This document shows positions 1 through 12,116 of a DNA stretch of 64,000 nt, piece by piece. The DNA comes from Stenogyne calaminthoides (Eukaryota > Streptophyta > Magnoliopsida > Lamiales > Lamiaceae), in NCBI GenBank assembly GCA_037126765.1, contig JBBCBC010000002.1:49418889-49482888 (forward strand), in the 5' to 3' direction. The translations under genes were made by a program, and so were the position numbers. The notes beneath the pieces are model-generated. The model worked only from the letters and a program-made list of their open reading frames with translations, searched no databases and was not told the origin of the DNA. Position 1 is the stretch's first letter; each line of letters begins with the position of its first letter.

Positions 1-192
1 TCTGCCCTTTGCTCATGGCTTTCTCACTCTTAATTCCTCACTCTCCCTCTCTCTCTCTTCTGCTCACTGATGGATTTTAGCCCTCTCTTTCTCTCTCATA
101 ATTCCCATATCACCATTTTCCCCCTACCACTGAATCAACCCTTCATTTCTTCCCATAAAAACCCAGTCTTTTTCAGAAAAAAATAAACAGTA
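1..192 (+). promoter_or_regulatory. CT-rich 5' leader/promoter edge of the HD-Zip gene
   Basis: This stretch runs straight into the start codon at 193 and is strongly pyrimidine-rich, with CT dinucleotide runs around 40-60 and 85-95. Such CT tracts are common in plant 5' leaders. The true promoter lies mostly outside the window and no convincing TATA box is visible, so the leader assignment is inferred from position. Confidence 0.45.
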
Positions 193-1284
193 ATGGAGGA
201 CTCAAGAGTTTACGAAGATCCACATATAACTGATGATCTTTTATTAAAGAATGAACAACTTCCTTCTTCTCAAGTTCTTAATTCCATCTGGTGCCCCAAT
301 TCTTCCCCTTCTTTTCTTGGTAAAAATCACTCTGTTTTTTCTCATAATTAAAAAATGTTCAAAGATTGCTGCTTTATTTTATTTTTATTTATGCAATGTC
401 TCTTTTTCCGATTTATCACAATGAACAGCAAAACCTGCAAATTAATGCTATCATTATTAAAATTGAACTGATTCTGTATCCACTCTGTTTCAGGCTCTGC
501 TTCCATGGTTAAATTCGAAGAAACGGGAGAAGGGAACAGCAAAGTGGGTCCCTTTTTCGAAACTAAAGCAGAGAACTGCAGCGAGGAATTATACGACGAC
601 TCGTTCCACCACCCGGAGAAAAAACGGCGACTCAGATCGGATCAAGTTCAGTTTCTCGAAAAAAGCTTCGAAATTGATAACAAACTCTTACCGGACCGGA
701 CAACCCTGCTGGCTAAACAAGTCGGGTTGCAACCCAGACAAGTCGCAATCTGGTTCCAAAATCGCAGAGCCCGCTACAAAACAAAATTGCTTGAGAAAGA
801 TTACGATTCTGTGAAATCGGATTACGATAAACTGAAAGCGGATTACGATGCCCTGTTTACGGATAATGACAATTTGAAAAACGAGGTATGGTTTACGGGT
901 TTGTTGTGTCCGGATCCGGGTTCGGAGCATCCGAATTTTACTAAATAAGTGTTTTTTTTTTAAATATAGGTTCATTTGCTGAGGGAGAAATTGCTTTTGA
1001 GGGAAGAAGGTAAACCGGGTAGTCCAGCGGGTCGGGTTTCAAGTTCGGCGAAGAGCGATGTTTTCGATTCGGATAGTCCGGATTCGGAACCCGCGGATTC
1101 TTTGCATGTTTTCGATATGAAGAAATCGTGTTTCCCGAAACTTGAAGCTGTTGAAGATGGTGGGTTAATGAAGAAGTCGTGTTTTCCGAAAATTGAAGAT
1201 GAGTGCTACGACGATTTACAGCCAAATTCTGGCAATTTCGGGTTCCCGGTGCAAGATCAGGGCACGTGGTTCTGGCAGTATTGA
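193..1284 (+). CDS. Class I HD-Zip (homeodomain-leucine zipper) transcription factor
   Basis: Three exons, 193-319, 494-885 and 970-1284, join through GT/AG introns into a 277-residue protein. The homeodomain covers roughly residues 83-141 and has the recognition helix motif WFQNRR near residue 129. A leucine zipper with heptad-spaced hydrophobic residues follows directly and continues across the exon 2/3 junction, which is the HD-Zip signature. No START or MEKHLA domain follows and no CPSCE motif is seen, so this is class I rather than II, III or IV. Family members are nuclear proteins that bind a pseudopalindromic AATNATT site as dimers and often act in development, light or stress responses. 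The C-terminus is acidic and ends in aromatic residues (TWFWQY), a likely activation tail. Without intron 2 removed, the reading frame stops at 948. The exact subfamily is unsure; an ATHB-54-like identity is suggested only by the neighbouring RRM gene. Confidence 0.93.
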
Positions 1285-1462
1285 TTTCGGATTGGCAGAG
1301 AGATGGTTTGTTTTTTGTCTCAATATAATTGTCATTATTTTATATTATTATTATATGATGCCATAATATAATGTAGGTAAGGTCAAGAATCAAGATGTTT
1401 TAATATTATTAGCCGTTGATCTATCTCCCCTCCCCATGGGAAAAAAACGTTTATTCCATGCG

Positions 1463-1861
1463 GATTTGATCATATCCTCGCATGTCGGCACAAATTTATA
1501 TGTTCATCGGCCATCGCACATATGCAAGATCTTTATTATTATTTAATTAGTTTCTTTTATTAATTCAATCTTTTTATTTATTATATAAATCTAAATCCTA
1601 AATTATGAATTATTTGGGCTGGTGAATCATGAACTACTTGGGTCGGGTTTGGGTTTAGATCGGGTAATTTTTTTTTAATATAATTAATGAAATTACGTAA
1701 AATATGGAATATATATAAATGAAAAAATATAGAATATATATAAATGAAAAAATTGAATTAATTAAAAAATTAATTAAATGATGGTTGAGATCTTGCATTT
1801 GTAACGTATTATATAAGCATTGACCATATAAATTTGTGCCTATGGGCATATGATCAAATTC
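1463..1861. mobile_element. Long-TIR MITE, about 400 bp
   Basis: The left end (GGATTTGATCATATCC, then GCACAAATTTATATG) reappears inverted at the right end, with GCACAAATTTATATG and GATCTTGCAT or its complement both present. The inverted arms span about 65 bp with scattered mismatches and enclose AT-rich DNA without coding potential. No clear target-site duplication was found, so the superfamily is open. Confidence 0.6.
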
Positions 1862-2765
1862 ATTATTCTATATATAACTTTTTTTCTATAAATAGTAATA
1901 AACGAAAAGGGTAATTTGCAAAGAAGACGGGTGTAAGGTTATAACCACCATTGCTATATCCACAAAAGTGACTACTGAGGCGATGGAATCAACGGTCGCG
2001 TCAGACATGCGACGGATCAGGAGGCGGTCGCGTCGACATCTTGACGGATCATCACGCGATCGCATGATCCATGCGACCGAAAAAGGCGGCGTCGCAGTCA
2101 ATGCACGCGGAATTTTTATTTTTTAATTTTGATTTTTGATTTTATTTTATTTTATTTTATTTTATTAATTTATTAAACTCATTTAATTAAATTATTAAAT
2201 TTAACTAATTTTTAGATTTTATACTCATTTAACTAATTTTTTATTTTAATTCGAATTTTGAATTTTTCAATTTATGTAACACATTTTAATTGAATTATTT
2301 AATTTAACTAATATAAAAGTACTGATTTATTTTAACTACTGATTTAATTTATTTAAATAATTAATTGATATTATTTGAATAAATAAAAAGTAATAATTAT
2401 TTTTTATCCACAATATTAGTTCATTAATTGATTAGTATTTGTTAATTTATTGAAAAGTATTAGTTAGTTGGTTATAAAGTAATTGTTTGTTATTCACAAT
2501 ATTAGTTCATCAATCGATAAGTATTGGTTAATATATTGAAAAGTATAAGTTCGTTGGTTATAAAGTATTAGTTCATTCATTGAAAAGTATTAGTTCAATT
2601 ATCAATTTAAACATGAGAAAAAAATCACATTATATGGAAAAAATATATACACATTATATAATTTCCATCCGAAAAATAAATCACTACGACGTCTGCTAGA
2701 AAAAAAGTCTAATAATTATTAAAAAAAAATAATATTTGGGTTTATTATTCTTTCTAGCCCAATAA

Positions 2766-3599
2766 TTAGTCTCACGTCATGGCAAGATCCAAGTTATGTA
2801 ATGTACGAATAAATTCTATCATGTCTAGAAATTGTAAATTTATATCATTTACGTAAGTATCATGTGAAATGTTCTCAATATCCGGATATATAAACCAGAT
2901 CGGATGATCGCACCGCATATGCAAATCGAAATAACAAAGAAAAAAATTATTATTATAATTAAATAAAAATCAAAAATTAAATAAACTTAAAAGTAACATT
3001 AATATAGTGTTTTCTTACCAATATCCAATGAGTGTTGTTGTGCACGCTCCCCAAGACCAATTTGTTTGTCCGGAAGACCTCGACGCTCATCTCATTATTG
3101 CGGGAAGGCAAAAAGTTTCATTGTTCTCCAAATGACATTACGAAAACATTGTATGTGGTTGCAACCTGTATCCATGTTCGTGTAATACAAACCATTTATC
3201 GGTGGGGTAGAATTTTTGAAGTGATTAAGTGATTCTCGCTTAAAACCGGGTAGGTTGTGTAACCACCTAAAATGTTTTCGTGTAAATCGCGTCTTATGTG
3301 CAGTTCATTATAAAGATCCATTCGTACCCTACCCCATTCGTCATCGATTCCGTAGATTGCGAGTGCAACCGCTCTAAATCCGCAGTTCCCATCTCCAATT
3401 ACATCATTGTAGAAATGAATATAATTTTTGATATATGGTGGAAAATCGTCCTCCACCTGAGAATTAAAAAATTGTATTGGGCGGTTAATCTTATTTTGAG
3501 GGGGGACTTCAGAAGTTTGGGGCCTCTGGGGCTTTGAATTTGGAGTTTCGGGGGGATCTGTGTCGGTATGGCCCGAACTTTGGGAGCCAGTGCCACCAC
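2766..3599 (-). pseudogene. OTU-type cysteine protease gene remnant (MULE-A)
   Basis: An open stretch at 3196-3456 carries the OTU catalytic signature DGNCGFRA, with the nucleophile cysteine encoded at 3382-3384. It is followed by the helix found in OTU proteases carried by plant transposons (EWGRVRMDLYNEL). Further matches continue toward 2766 in other frames, including a C-terminal exon, so several frameshifts have accumulated. OTU proteases cleave ubiquitin or related linkages; a catalytic His is expected near the NN(T)HW motif of the sister copy. The 5' part is lost to the internal deletion. The Cys is intact here although the gene is broken elsewhere, the reverse of what is seen in the longer copy. 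Confidence 0.7.
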
Positions 3600-4103
3600 C
3601 GATAGATCGACTTAGATCTTGAACGTTCTAAATTCGGAGCCAGTGAAGAGAGGTACAAAAAAGTGTATGGACCCACGGTGGCATTTTGGAATGAAATGCA
3701 AAATCATTGTTACCGTCTCGGGGACCTTGGTACCTTCGCTGTAGTGCAGGACAGTACCACGGATGAGTATCCTGAATGGTATGCAAACATTACTCATCCG
3801 AGAGTGCACAACACTACACACAGTGAGAATAATATTTATGTCAGTGGCACGTCGAGGTCAGCTCACCAAATGTTGGGACACGTGAGGCAAGAAACTCACG
3901 ATTTGATCAATCAAGCTAGTGTGGATCCACAGTGTCCACCCTATATGAGGCCTCATCTTGGCTAGATTGTCCATCATGCTGGTACCGCGACGGTCCCCGA
4001 TCCTGCATATTGGGGACATCAACACGCGTATCCTCCTGAACAATTCACACAAAATATAGCTCCTGGTTGGTGGTGGAACGGATACGAATGGCAACAACAA
4101 TAG
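3600..4103 (+). pseudogene. C-terminal fragment of a plant mobile domain (PMD) gene (MULE-A)
   Basis: The stretch encodes the same tail as the PMD gene of the longer MULE (motifs FWNEMQNHCYRL, DEYPEWYANITHPR, ending GYEWQQQQ and a TAG stop at 4101-4103). The upstream part, including the core PMD domain, is missing because of the internal deletion, and frame breaks are present. The last codons show that the ancestral protein continued past the TGG that has become a stop in the longer copy. Confidence 0.65.
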
Positions 4104-4740
4104 TACTTTTTTTTTAGGAGAATTATTTATTTGTATTTTATTGTTTTATATGATAAATTAATATTCCAATTTTTTATCTCTAGTTTAAATGTTTTAACAT
4201 TTTTTTTTAAAAATTGCTTGCTTATTTAAATCTATAAAAACTAATATGTTTGTATATCTTATTAAAAAGTTAGCGCAAAAAAAAAAATTCCGAAAATGTC
4301 AACAATTATAAATTATAAATAATTTTTTTATTATAAATCATAAATAAATACATATTATAAAAAATTTGAAATCAAAAAAAAAATGTCGTTTCATGTTCCA
4401 CGCGACCGAATAGGTCTCGGTCGCATGGTCCACGTGACATGGACAATTTCCGTCGCATAGGCGGCGCGAATCAGCCCAAAAAAAATAAAAAATTAATAAA
4501 GCCGTCGCATGGTGCACGCGACGGACATTTACACGGTCGCATGTGCAGCGCGACGGCGCGTACGAGAATGAATCAACTCAGCCTGTCACTTTTGAGTATA
4601 CAGCATAACTCGGCGATAACATGTGTGCTTCAGTTTCATCAGCAATCTACTCTTCATAGCCCACGGAATTATCATGCATATCAGCAAAGCATACTTTATT
4701 TGATATTGTTATTTAATCTAATTATATTGCATGTTTAATG

Positions 4741-5152
4741 CAATGTTTTCATAATCGAACCGGACAGACCACCGGTCAGTGGTTCAACCGGTCGGACCTG
4801 TTCAACCGTTTTTTATGTTTAGTTAAAAAAACAAAATAAGTATACACCTACAAAATTTTAAATATATATTTTATAACTTTTCATATCATATTTTATAAAT
4901 TTTGTTCCACCCCATACATTTATCCCACATCGAAAGTGTTGGAGAAAAATGTAAGAGAAATATAGATTTAAAATTTTAAATATTTAATATAAATTAATAA
5001 TTTTATTTTATTTTTTTTTTTAAAGGAGAAAAACCAATTTTTTTTTCGGTTGAACCGGGTTTTGACCGGTTCAACCCTAAATCCGATTATATAGGGGTTT
5101 TTTAACCGGGTTACCGGCCGGTTCCCGGTTCAACCCGATTTTGAAATCATTG
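4741..5152. mobile_element. Short non-autonomous hAT-type element
   Basis: Ends CAATGTTTTCATAATCG and its inverted counterpart (CGATTTTGAAATCATTG at the right) are flanked by a perfect 8-bp target duplication, GTTTAATG, at 4733-4740 and 5153-5160. The interior near both ends is packed with GGTTCAACCGG-type motifs. The 412-bp length, 8-bp duplication and lack of coding fit a hAT MITE. Confidence 0.85.
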
Positions 5153-5254
5153 GTTTAATGTACTAGGTGTACTTTATTAATAATAAAAGCAACTATGGAA
5201 GATAAGAATAAATTATTAGATGAATGAGTAGCATGATTCACTAATACACATTTG

Positions 5255-5475
5255 GGCTTGGACAGCTGTTAAAATAGCCCTTAAAGAGCGGTTATAACAG
5301 TTGTCCAAGTAACAGCTGTCAAAGCTTGGACAACTATTAAAAAACCGTTGTCCAAAAGTTGGGCTTGGACAGCGGTTTTCAACCGCATTGCAAAGAGGGA
5401 CTTGGATAGCGGTTATTAACCGTTGTCAAAGCTAGCTTGGACAGCAGTTAATAACCGCTATCTAACTTTTTTTTT
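5255..5475. repeat. Left subterminal repeat cluster of the CACTA element
   Basis: Several imperfect direct and inverted units of the form CTTGGACAGCGGTT or AACCGCTGTCCAAG lie here, for example at about 5258, 5309, 5366, 5400 and 5440. In the CACTA family such units bind the TNPA-like or TNP2 protein; that role is inferred here. Confidence 0.75.
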
Positions 5476-5564
5476 TAATAATCTCGTTTATTATGTTAGA
5501 TAAATAGCTGTTATAAATCGTTGTCCAATATCTTTCTTTTTTTTTAATTATTAATTTATATTTT

Positions 5565-5700
5565 AAAAATCCTATAATAAAACCATAAACCAAAACTTAT
5601 ATATACGTCAAATACCATAAACCATAAACCAAAAATCCTATAATAAAACCATAAACCAAAACTTATACCACATATACGTCAAATACTAAAACATCAAATA
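5565..5700. repeat. Short tandem duplication inside the CACTA element
   Basis: A unit of about 65 bp containing CCTATAATAAAACCATAAAC and CATATACGTCAAATAC-like sequence is present twice in tandem with small differences. It is non-coding and lies between the left subterminal repeats and the Ulp1 gene. Confidence 0.6.
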
Positions 5701-5859
5701 AATAAACATACACATCATGAAATAAATAAACATACACATCATACACATACGTCCAATACACCAAAAATATGAAATATATATCATCACAAATATATAATTT
5801 AATTACATGCTATCAAAAACTTCAAACAACGATCACTCAATGTCGTATGAATATAAGAA

Positions 5860-7330
5860 TCAATTGTAAAGGTACCCCGTCCAATCGTTTTTCCATTTCT
5901 CCAGTCTTTTCTTAGAGTAAGACTTGAGCTCACGTTCATAGACAAACTGCAAACAACGAATTAATCAATATAATATGAATTTTTATTCAATCAATAATAA
6001 TTTAAATAAATCGATAAATTGACTACATTGAGAGGAATGTTCGTTAGAGAAGTGCGGATTATATCTTCAATAAAGCAACAAACAAAATGTCCACAATGTT
6101 CATTATCTCGTTGCCTCGGAACCTGTTGATTAGCAATTATAATCACGTATTACAATTATGATTTCTTTCTTGTAATTTGATAATTTACTAAATTAAATTT
6201 ACCTTAATGTTAATCCAGTTCACTTTATTTAACTTAGATCTTGAACCTTGACTCAGAAGGCGACTCCGATACATCGTCATCACACTATTATTATTATAAT
6301 TAAAAAAAATAGATTAAATATGCATAATTTTAAAAGTAAAACAAATCATTATATAGAATATTAAAAATGAACTTACGCTTCCATATATGAAACAAGATCA
6401 GGACGATTTGAATGAACTTCATCCTGAGCTGGGTCCATAAAATACACACTTAATGTATTCATGTGTATGGCGACCAGCACCCAATGGTTCCTATATTATA
6501 TTGAGAATATTAAAATTAACTGCAAATTTAGCATATATATGTGCAAATACTATAAACATGAATACAAATTTTAACGAAATATTTATTGCACTCACCCTAC
6601 ATTTGTTGGCCAAAAAATGAGATGATCGCTCCCAGTTTGATTCAGCATATGATTAACTAACTCATCCATTGTTTGTACCCTATCACCCATTATGCAAGAC
6701 ACTTGGGGGGAGACGAAGGAGTACATTCCACTTGCTCGGGTATCTCAGGAGAGATATACCTCACCCAAATATCTTTAACCAACATATATACGCTAATTAA
6801 TATTTAAAAAGAAAATTAAACTATACAGAAAGTGAATATTGAGAATTAGTAAACACATACCTGAGGTAAAGGGTTATGGTGGTTGCACTCAACCACTCGT
6901 CCTTCTAGATTTCATGCACATGTTCCTCACTCACGAATTCTTGGAAAGTATTCTGATGAAAGTGAGCAAGCATGGGAACTGTGACGATCTCGAAAGCATT
7001 AGACGATACCATCCGGTGCACCCTAGACTGTACATAATCATCGTGATCTAAGTCTCCAGTCATGGGATAACCAAGTCTGCGCGCAGTGGAGTCCCTCGTT
7101 CTCCCCCTCTGACTGTCTACGACACCCCTCGATTTCTCTTTACCCTTTTGTGGTGATTTCTTCTGAGACATTTGTGGTGTCGGCAGATTCTACAATCAAT
7201 TTGCAATATTATTTAGAACCACAAACAAGATAATGAACTTTAATAACATATATTTTACCCTCATGGTGCTAGAGACCAAGTTGCTCGGCCATTCGATGAA
7301 GTGCCCGACCGCTGTTCCGACTGTGACGGC
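5860..7330 (-). pseudogene. Ulp1-like (C48) cysteine protease gene carried by the CACTA element
   Basis: Exons at about 7170-6905, 6690-6597, 6490-6378, 6284-6204, 6122-6031 and 5946-5860 can be joined with plausible GT/AG sites. They encode NHWVLVAIHM (catalytic His), a FMDPAQDE segment (catalytic Asp) and NEHCGHFVCC (catalytic Cys), ending at a TGA at 5860-5862. This His-Asp-Cys order is that of C48/Ulp1 SUMO-type proteases, which many plant CACTA and MULE elements carry. The N-terminal side (7322-7250) reads VGTAVGHFIEWP, resembling the DUF8039 domain often found with transposon Ulp1 genes. It is cut at 7330 by the hAT insertion and resumes beyond 10842. A one-base frame break lies near 6700. 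Activity is unlikely. Confidence 0.72.
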
Positions 7331-10300
7331 TAGAGTTGCCCAAACGATTCGAACCGCCGGTTCCCAGTTCCAAAAAGTTGGAACCGGAACCGAACAGTGT
7401 AAAATACTTAAACGGTTCCGGTTCCAACGGTTCCAGCGGTTCCCGGTTCTGGAACCGTTTTTTTTTTTTTTTTTTTTAATCTTTGTCAAAATACAAATAA
7501 AAAAAATAAATTGAAGTAAATTTAAAGAAGATGAAGCAAAAACTTATGTTATTAAACATACAAAATTTCAAATAACAAACAACTCAAAAAATTTACATGA
7601 AACAATAATTTAATACATTACAAAAATTACAATTTACAATTTACAACTTACAAGTTACAACTTACAAGTAACATGCTAAATTGCTAATGCTACAAATACA
7701 AGTGTACAACTTATAATTACAATTAAAAAAATTACAAATAATGAAAAGAGGATAAAAAAAAAAAAAAAGGGCTTGGGCATAATTTAAAATTTTAAACTTA
7801 GAAAATTCTAAGTTAGAAACTTAAAATTATGTTGCCTACGTATCCGATTAGAATCAAAGCCCACGCAGTTCTCTTACCTTGTTTCTTACCTCAAGACTTA
7901 AATCTTAAGAAGATTTAAGCTTCACTTTTGGTTTCGGTTGTGTCGTCAATCACACTATCTTCGCTAGAATCCGCGCTAAGAGCTTCATCTTCTGTTCGAT
8001 CTTCGGCTTTCACCCAATCATCAAGTAAACATTGGTTTTTCAAGTGCTCAACTGTCAATCTTGAACGTCTTTCATTCAAGATATGTCCACCCAAGCTAAA
8101 TGCTCGTTCGACGACTACGGTTGAGACGGGACATACATATACCTCTTTTGCAATCATACTCAACACCGGATAAGCATCTAATCTCCTCGACCACCACTTT
8201 AAAATATCAAAATTTTCTAATTCTCCCGGTTGATACTCAAAAGAAGGTGTATTTAGAAAAATTTTAATTTCTAAGAAAACATTTGATTGTTCCGTTGCAC
8301 GTTGTTGATACCGTTCTTTAGAAAAATTATCTAAACGGGAAAATTTACCATAAATACCATGACCAAGGGATTGAGTACCACCACGTCCACTAGTAGTACT
8401 AGTAGCACCATGAACACTAGTAGAATCACCACTAGTATGACCAAATTGAATTTTATATTCTCTAAAAACATCCAAAAGAACTTGTTTAGATTTTTGGACA
8501 ACCACAATAGAAGAAGGGGTGTTATAATCTGTAATAGGAAATAAAGCATCATAATATATAGAAATTAATTTTTGCACTCCATCTATTCTTACTCTAGGAT
8601 CAAGTATTTTAGCAATTATAAACACATCGGGAATATATAAAAAATATTTCATCCATTTGACTTTCATTGAACTAATAGCATTATATAATATTTCATTTGG
8701 ATCACTACAATCTAGAGTAATTGCAACTCTAACACATTGATCTAAAGCAAGAATAGAAGTAGGATAATACGTACCGGATAATTGTGTAGTAGCTTCATTA
8801 AAAACTTGCAACATCTCACATAAAGTAGCACATGAATCCCATTGACTAGGAAATAAAGTAATACCACATTGTTCTTGTGCAAAAAAATTACATAATGCAT
8901 TTCTATACTCATAAGATGCACTTAACATTTTATAAGTTGAGTTCCATCTAGTAGCAACATCAAGTGAAAACTTTTTAGGAGTAAGTTTATTAACTACACA
9001 AAAACTTTTCCATCTTTTTAAAACTTTTGATGTCTAACCAATAACCAAGTGCATGTTTAATAGGAGCAACATGCATTTTTAAAGAAGATAAACCATCTTG
9101 AACACACAAATTTAAAATATGACAAAAACATCTTACATGAAAAAATCTACCACCAATTGATGGTTGACAAATTGCAATAAGTTCATCTAAACTAGCCATA
9201 TTAGCACTTGCATTATCAAATGAAATTGAAAATATTTTTGTAAGAATGTTGTATTCTTGCAAAATCGCATTTAATTTTTAGAGCAATATTAGCGTAGTAT
9301 GCTCAAGATCAAACTCTATATATGCAATTAAATGCTTTTGAATTGTCCACGATCATCAATCCAATGACAAGTAATGCCCATATAATTATGCTCTTGAAAA
9401 TGATCACTCCAAATATCCCAACATATAAAAACTTTTTGAGTTAATCTAGAAAACATGCTAGTCATTTCATCTCTTATTTCTTTTAGGCATTTTATCAATT
9501 TCACGAGTAATAGAAGACCGTGAAATTTTTTTTTTTAACAAGGATTATAAGTCGTAGTAACCCATTTTTTCAAAAAACGAAGATCATTTGCAAAAACGGG
9601 GCGAAAAGGAAGATGTTTAGAACAAATAAGTTTAACTAATTCTCTTCTAGAACCTTAACATTATATCTAAATAAACTAGTAGGATTACTTACTTCACCAC
9701 CTTCGAAAGACGCCGTGAATCCAATGTAGTTGCATTTGAGATGTAGTCATTCCCAAGACTTCTTTATGTTTTGCCAACAAGTGTTTTTTAAATGTTCCAT
9801 ATCCACCACCTTTCTCAAAATGATAAACATTAGTGCAATAGTTACAATAAACTTTAAATATATTTACCTCATCGGTTACCACTTTTTTGAAGTGAATGGT
9901 GAATATTTCGGATGCAAGAACTCTACATCTTCTTTCTCCGCCTTGAGGTGGAATGTCCTCCTCCACATTTTCTTTGTTTTCATGAGGACCATGTCCATGA
10001 CCATGAGTACTTTCTTGAGTACCACCACGAGGTTGTTGAAATTCTTCATTTGAAAAAGTGGCATCCGTGATAACCGGGATCAAGACTCGCTTCTATTTCC
10101 TCCACACTCCATGGAATATTGAATTGTGCAGTAGGAGGAGGAGGTGGAGGAAAATCGGAAGTCATCGAACTCTTTTCTTTTCCTCCTCTAGAAGATGATG
10201 GTCGAGATGATCCTCCTCTTTTTGACATTTTTTTTATGTAATATAAAATATAAAGTAAAGTGTATATAATATAAACTATATACTATAATGTATAAAATAT

Positions 10301-10841
10301 ATCAATATAGATAATATATGAACTATGAACTATAATGAAGCTTATAAAGTTAGAACAAGAGAATTAGAGAGATGAAGAAGAATTGATCAATTTGGATCAA
10401 GTTGGTGCAAGAAAATGAATACAAATGAAGGGGTATTTATAGAGTTTGGGAAAAAAAAAAAAAAAGGGTAACATTTCATATTGAATCTCGACCATTGGAT
10501 CAAAAAACGGTAACATTTGACTCAATATCAACCATTAAATTAAAAAAAAATAGACGAGAACCGACTGTTCACGGTTCGGAACCGCGGAACCGCCGGTTCC
10601 AACGGACAAATCCAGTTTGCAACGGTCATAAATTGGTTGAACCATGAACCGCCAACGAATGCGGAAACCGCGATTTCTGAACCGGCGATTACAATTTGAA
10701 GCGATGGAGAACCAAATCGAATGTAATACACGCTTTGCCCGGTTCATCACGTTCAGTTAAAGGGTTCCGTTTATCGATTCCGGTTTATCCGGTTCCGATT
10801 TCGGTTATAACCGCCGGTTCCGGTTCGTATGGGCAACTCTA
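7331..10841. mobile_element. hAT transposon nested in the CACTA element
   Basis: Terminal inverted repeats begin TAGAGTTGCCCA at 7331 and end TGGGCAACTCTA at 10841. A perfect 8-bp duplication of CACTA sequence, GTGACGGC, flanks it at 7323-7330 and 10842-10849. The minus strand holds a decayed BED-finger/hAT transposase. Both ends are rich in GGTTCCGGTTCCAACGG-like motifs. Because it interrupts CACTA coding sequence, it is younger than that element's insertion. A shortened relative with the same ends lies at 55140-57121. Confidence 0.95.
7915..10228 (-). pseudogene. hAT transposase with BED zinc finger (decayed)
   Basis: Reading leftward, the gene opens at 10228 with a serine/proline-rich stretch. 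It then shifts frame near 10060-10080 into a BED zinc finger at 10083-9694 (CNYC...H...H pattern around the YCNYCTNVYHFEKGGGYG segment). The middle (about 9690-8990) holds transposase core motifs such as GITCHWIDD spread over several frames. A long open block at 8928-7915 ends with the hAT C-terminal dimerisation domain (DAYPVLSMIAKEVYVCPVST, then the ERAFSLGG motif). This architecture matches plant Ac/Tam3-type and RICESLEEPER-like transposases that cut and paste DNA in the nucleus. Multiple frameshifts make this copy non-functional. Confidence 0.85.
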
Positions 10842-10849
10842 GTGACGGC

Positions 10850-12116
10850 TTCATCGATTGGTTTTGGCACCGCTGAATCCTCTTGTCCGACTACGGCTAC
10901 ATCGAGTGTGACCCTCACGAAACCAGGAGTGATGGGATGACCATGAATCATTCCATGAATCTACAAGCATCATACACATCGACACCCTCATCCCACATGA
11001 GCTTCAAGTCCCCTATCAAATGAGCCAGCTATACATCTATGTCGTTACCAGGTTGTTTGGGTCCTGATATCAACATAGACAACATCATGTAAGTGCGCTT
11101 CATGCATAACTCGGGTGAAAGGTTATAAACTAATAGAATCACTGGCCATGTACTATGGTTGGTATTTTGGATACCGAACGGATTCATTCCGTCAGTTGAG
11201 AGTGCAAGACGCAAGTGTCGTGGCTCGTTGCCAAATTCTGGATGCCTGACATCGAATGTCTTCCACTGGGGTGAATCAGCAGGGTGTTTAGCATTCCATC
11301 TTTGATCCTATCATCATGATGTCAAGTTAAATTTCTAGCATCCACAGCGCTACTATACATTCTCCTGAATCTTGGTATTATTGAAAAGTACCACAACACC
11401 TTCGCGGGAGATTTATTTTTCTTATATTGCTTCTCCCCACACTTGGGACATTCATCGAGGTCTGCATACTCCTTCCGAAATAAGATACAATCACCCGGAC
11501 AAATATGATTTTTTTGATGTGTTAACCCGATGAACTTGAGCATTTGTTTAGCATCATATGATCTCTTAGGCAGTACATTTCCATCAGGCAATAGACCACT
11601 AACTGTTTCCAGCATACTTGTGAAGCACTCATCGGACAACTGGTGAGCTGCTTTTAGGTTGAACAATATCAACACAGCTGACAGTTTTGTTGCCTTCTTA
11701 CACCCGGGCTACAGTGGTAATCCAGCAGAATCCCTTAACTTCTCTGACATATAAGGGTGATCTCGCAGATCATCGTCATCCCCACTCGATGTATCAACAG
11801 TCGGTACATCATCGAAAATATTTGCATCCACTGTATCTTCAAACCTAAAGTCAGTTTCTAGGTTGCTTGAGCTACATCCATCTCTTCTCTCACCATGATA
11901 TGTCCAAACGGTATATGTTTTATCAATACCGTGAATCATCAAGTGGTGGAACAGACTTTCTCGACCTCTAACGGTTTTTCCATTCATACATTTCCAACAC
12001 GGACATGGAATGTGCCGAGGGTCGGTGCAGTGTCTAATTGCATGATTACAAAATTCTTCCACCTCATTCTTATACTCATCTGATAATCGATCTGCTCGAA
12101 CCCACTTTCGATCCAT
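10850..12116 (-). pseudogene. CACTA TNP2 transposase, truncated and disrupted
   Basis: From the ATG at 12114-12116 the first block encodes a transposase-associated domain with cysteines and histidines (CPCWKCMNG, then LFHHLMIHGID). A TAG at about 11706, where a Tyr codon is expected before PGCKK, interrupts it. The next block (11675-11322) matches TNP2 (CPGDCILFRKEYADLDECPKCG) and ends at a TGA replacing the Trp of the LTWHHD motif. A frame break follows, then a third block (11214-11029) with LALSTDGMNPFG. Homology stops after DEGVDVYDA near 10960, so roughly the C-terminal two-thirds of a usual TNP2 is absent. It appears replaced by the DUF8039/Ulp1 region. Confidence 0.85.

Larger units (their letters stand above)
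1946..4611. mobile_element. MULE-A: internally deleted Mutator-like element
   Basis: The element begins CACCATTGCTATATCC and ends with the inverted counterpart GCATAACTC, the same ends as the longer copy at 16202-22209. It is flanked by an imperfect 9-bp target duplication, GGTTATAAC (1937-1945) and GGCGATAAC (4612-4620), which fits Mutator-like insertion. Most of its length aligns closely with the longer copy. A single junction near 3590-3605 fuses the OTU gene to the tail of the PMD gene, removing the block matching about 17827-21168. The length difference (2,666 versus 6,008 bp) equals that deletion. No transposase is present. Confidence 0.85.
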
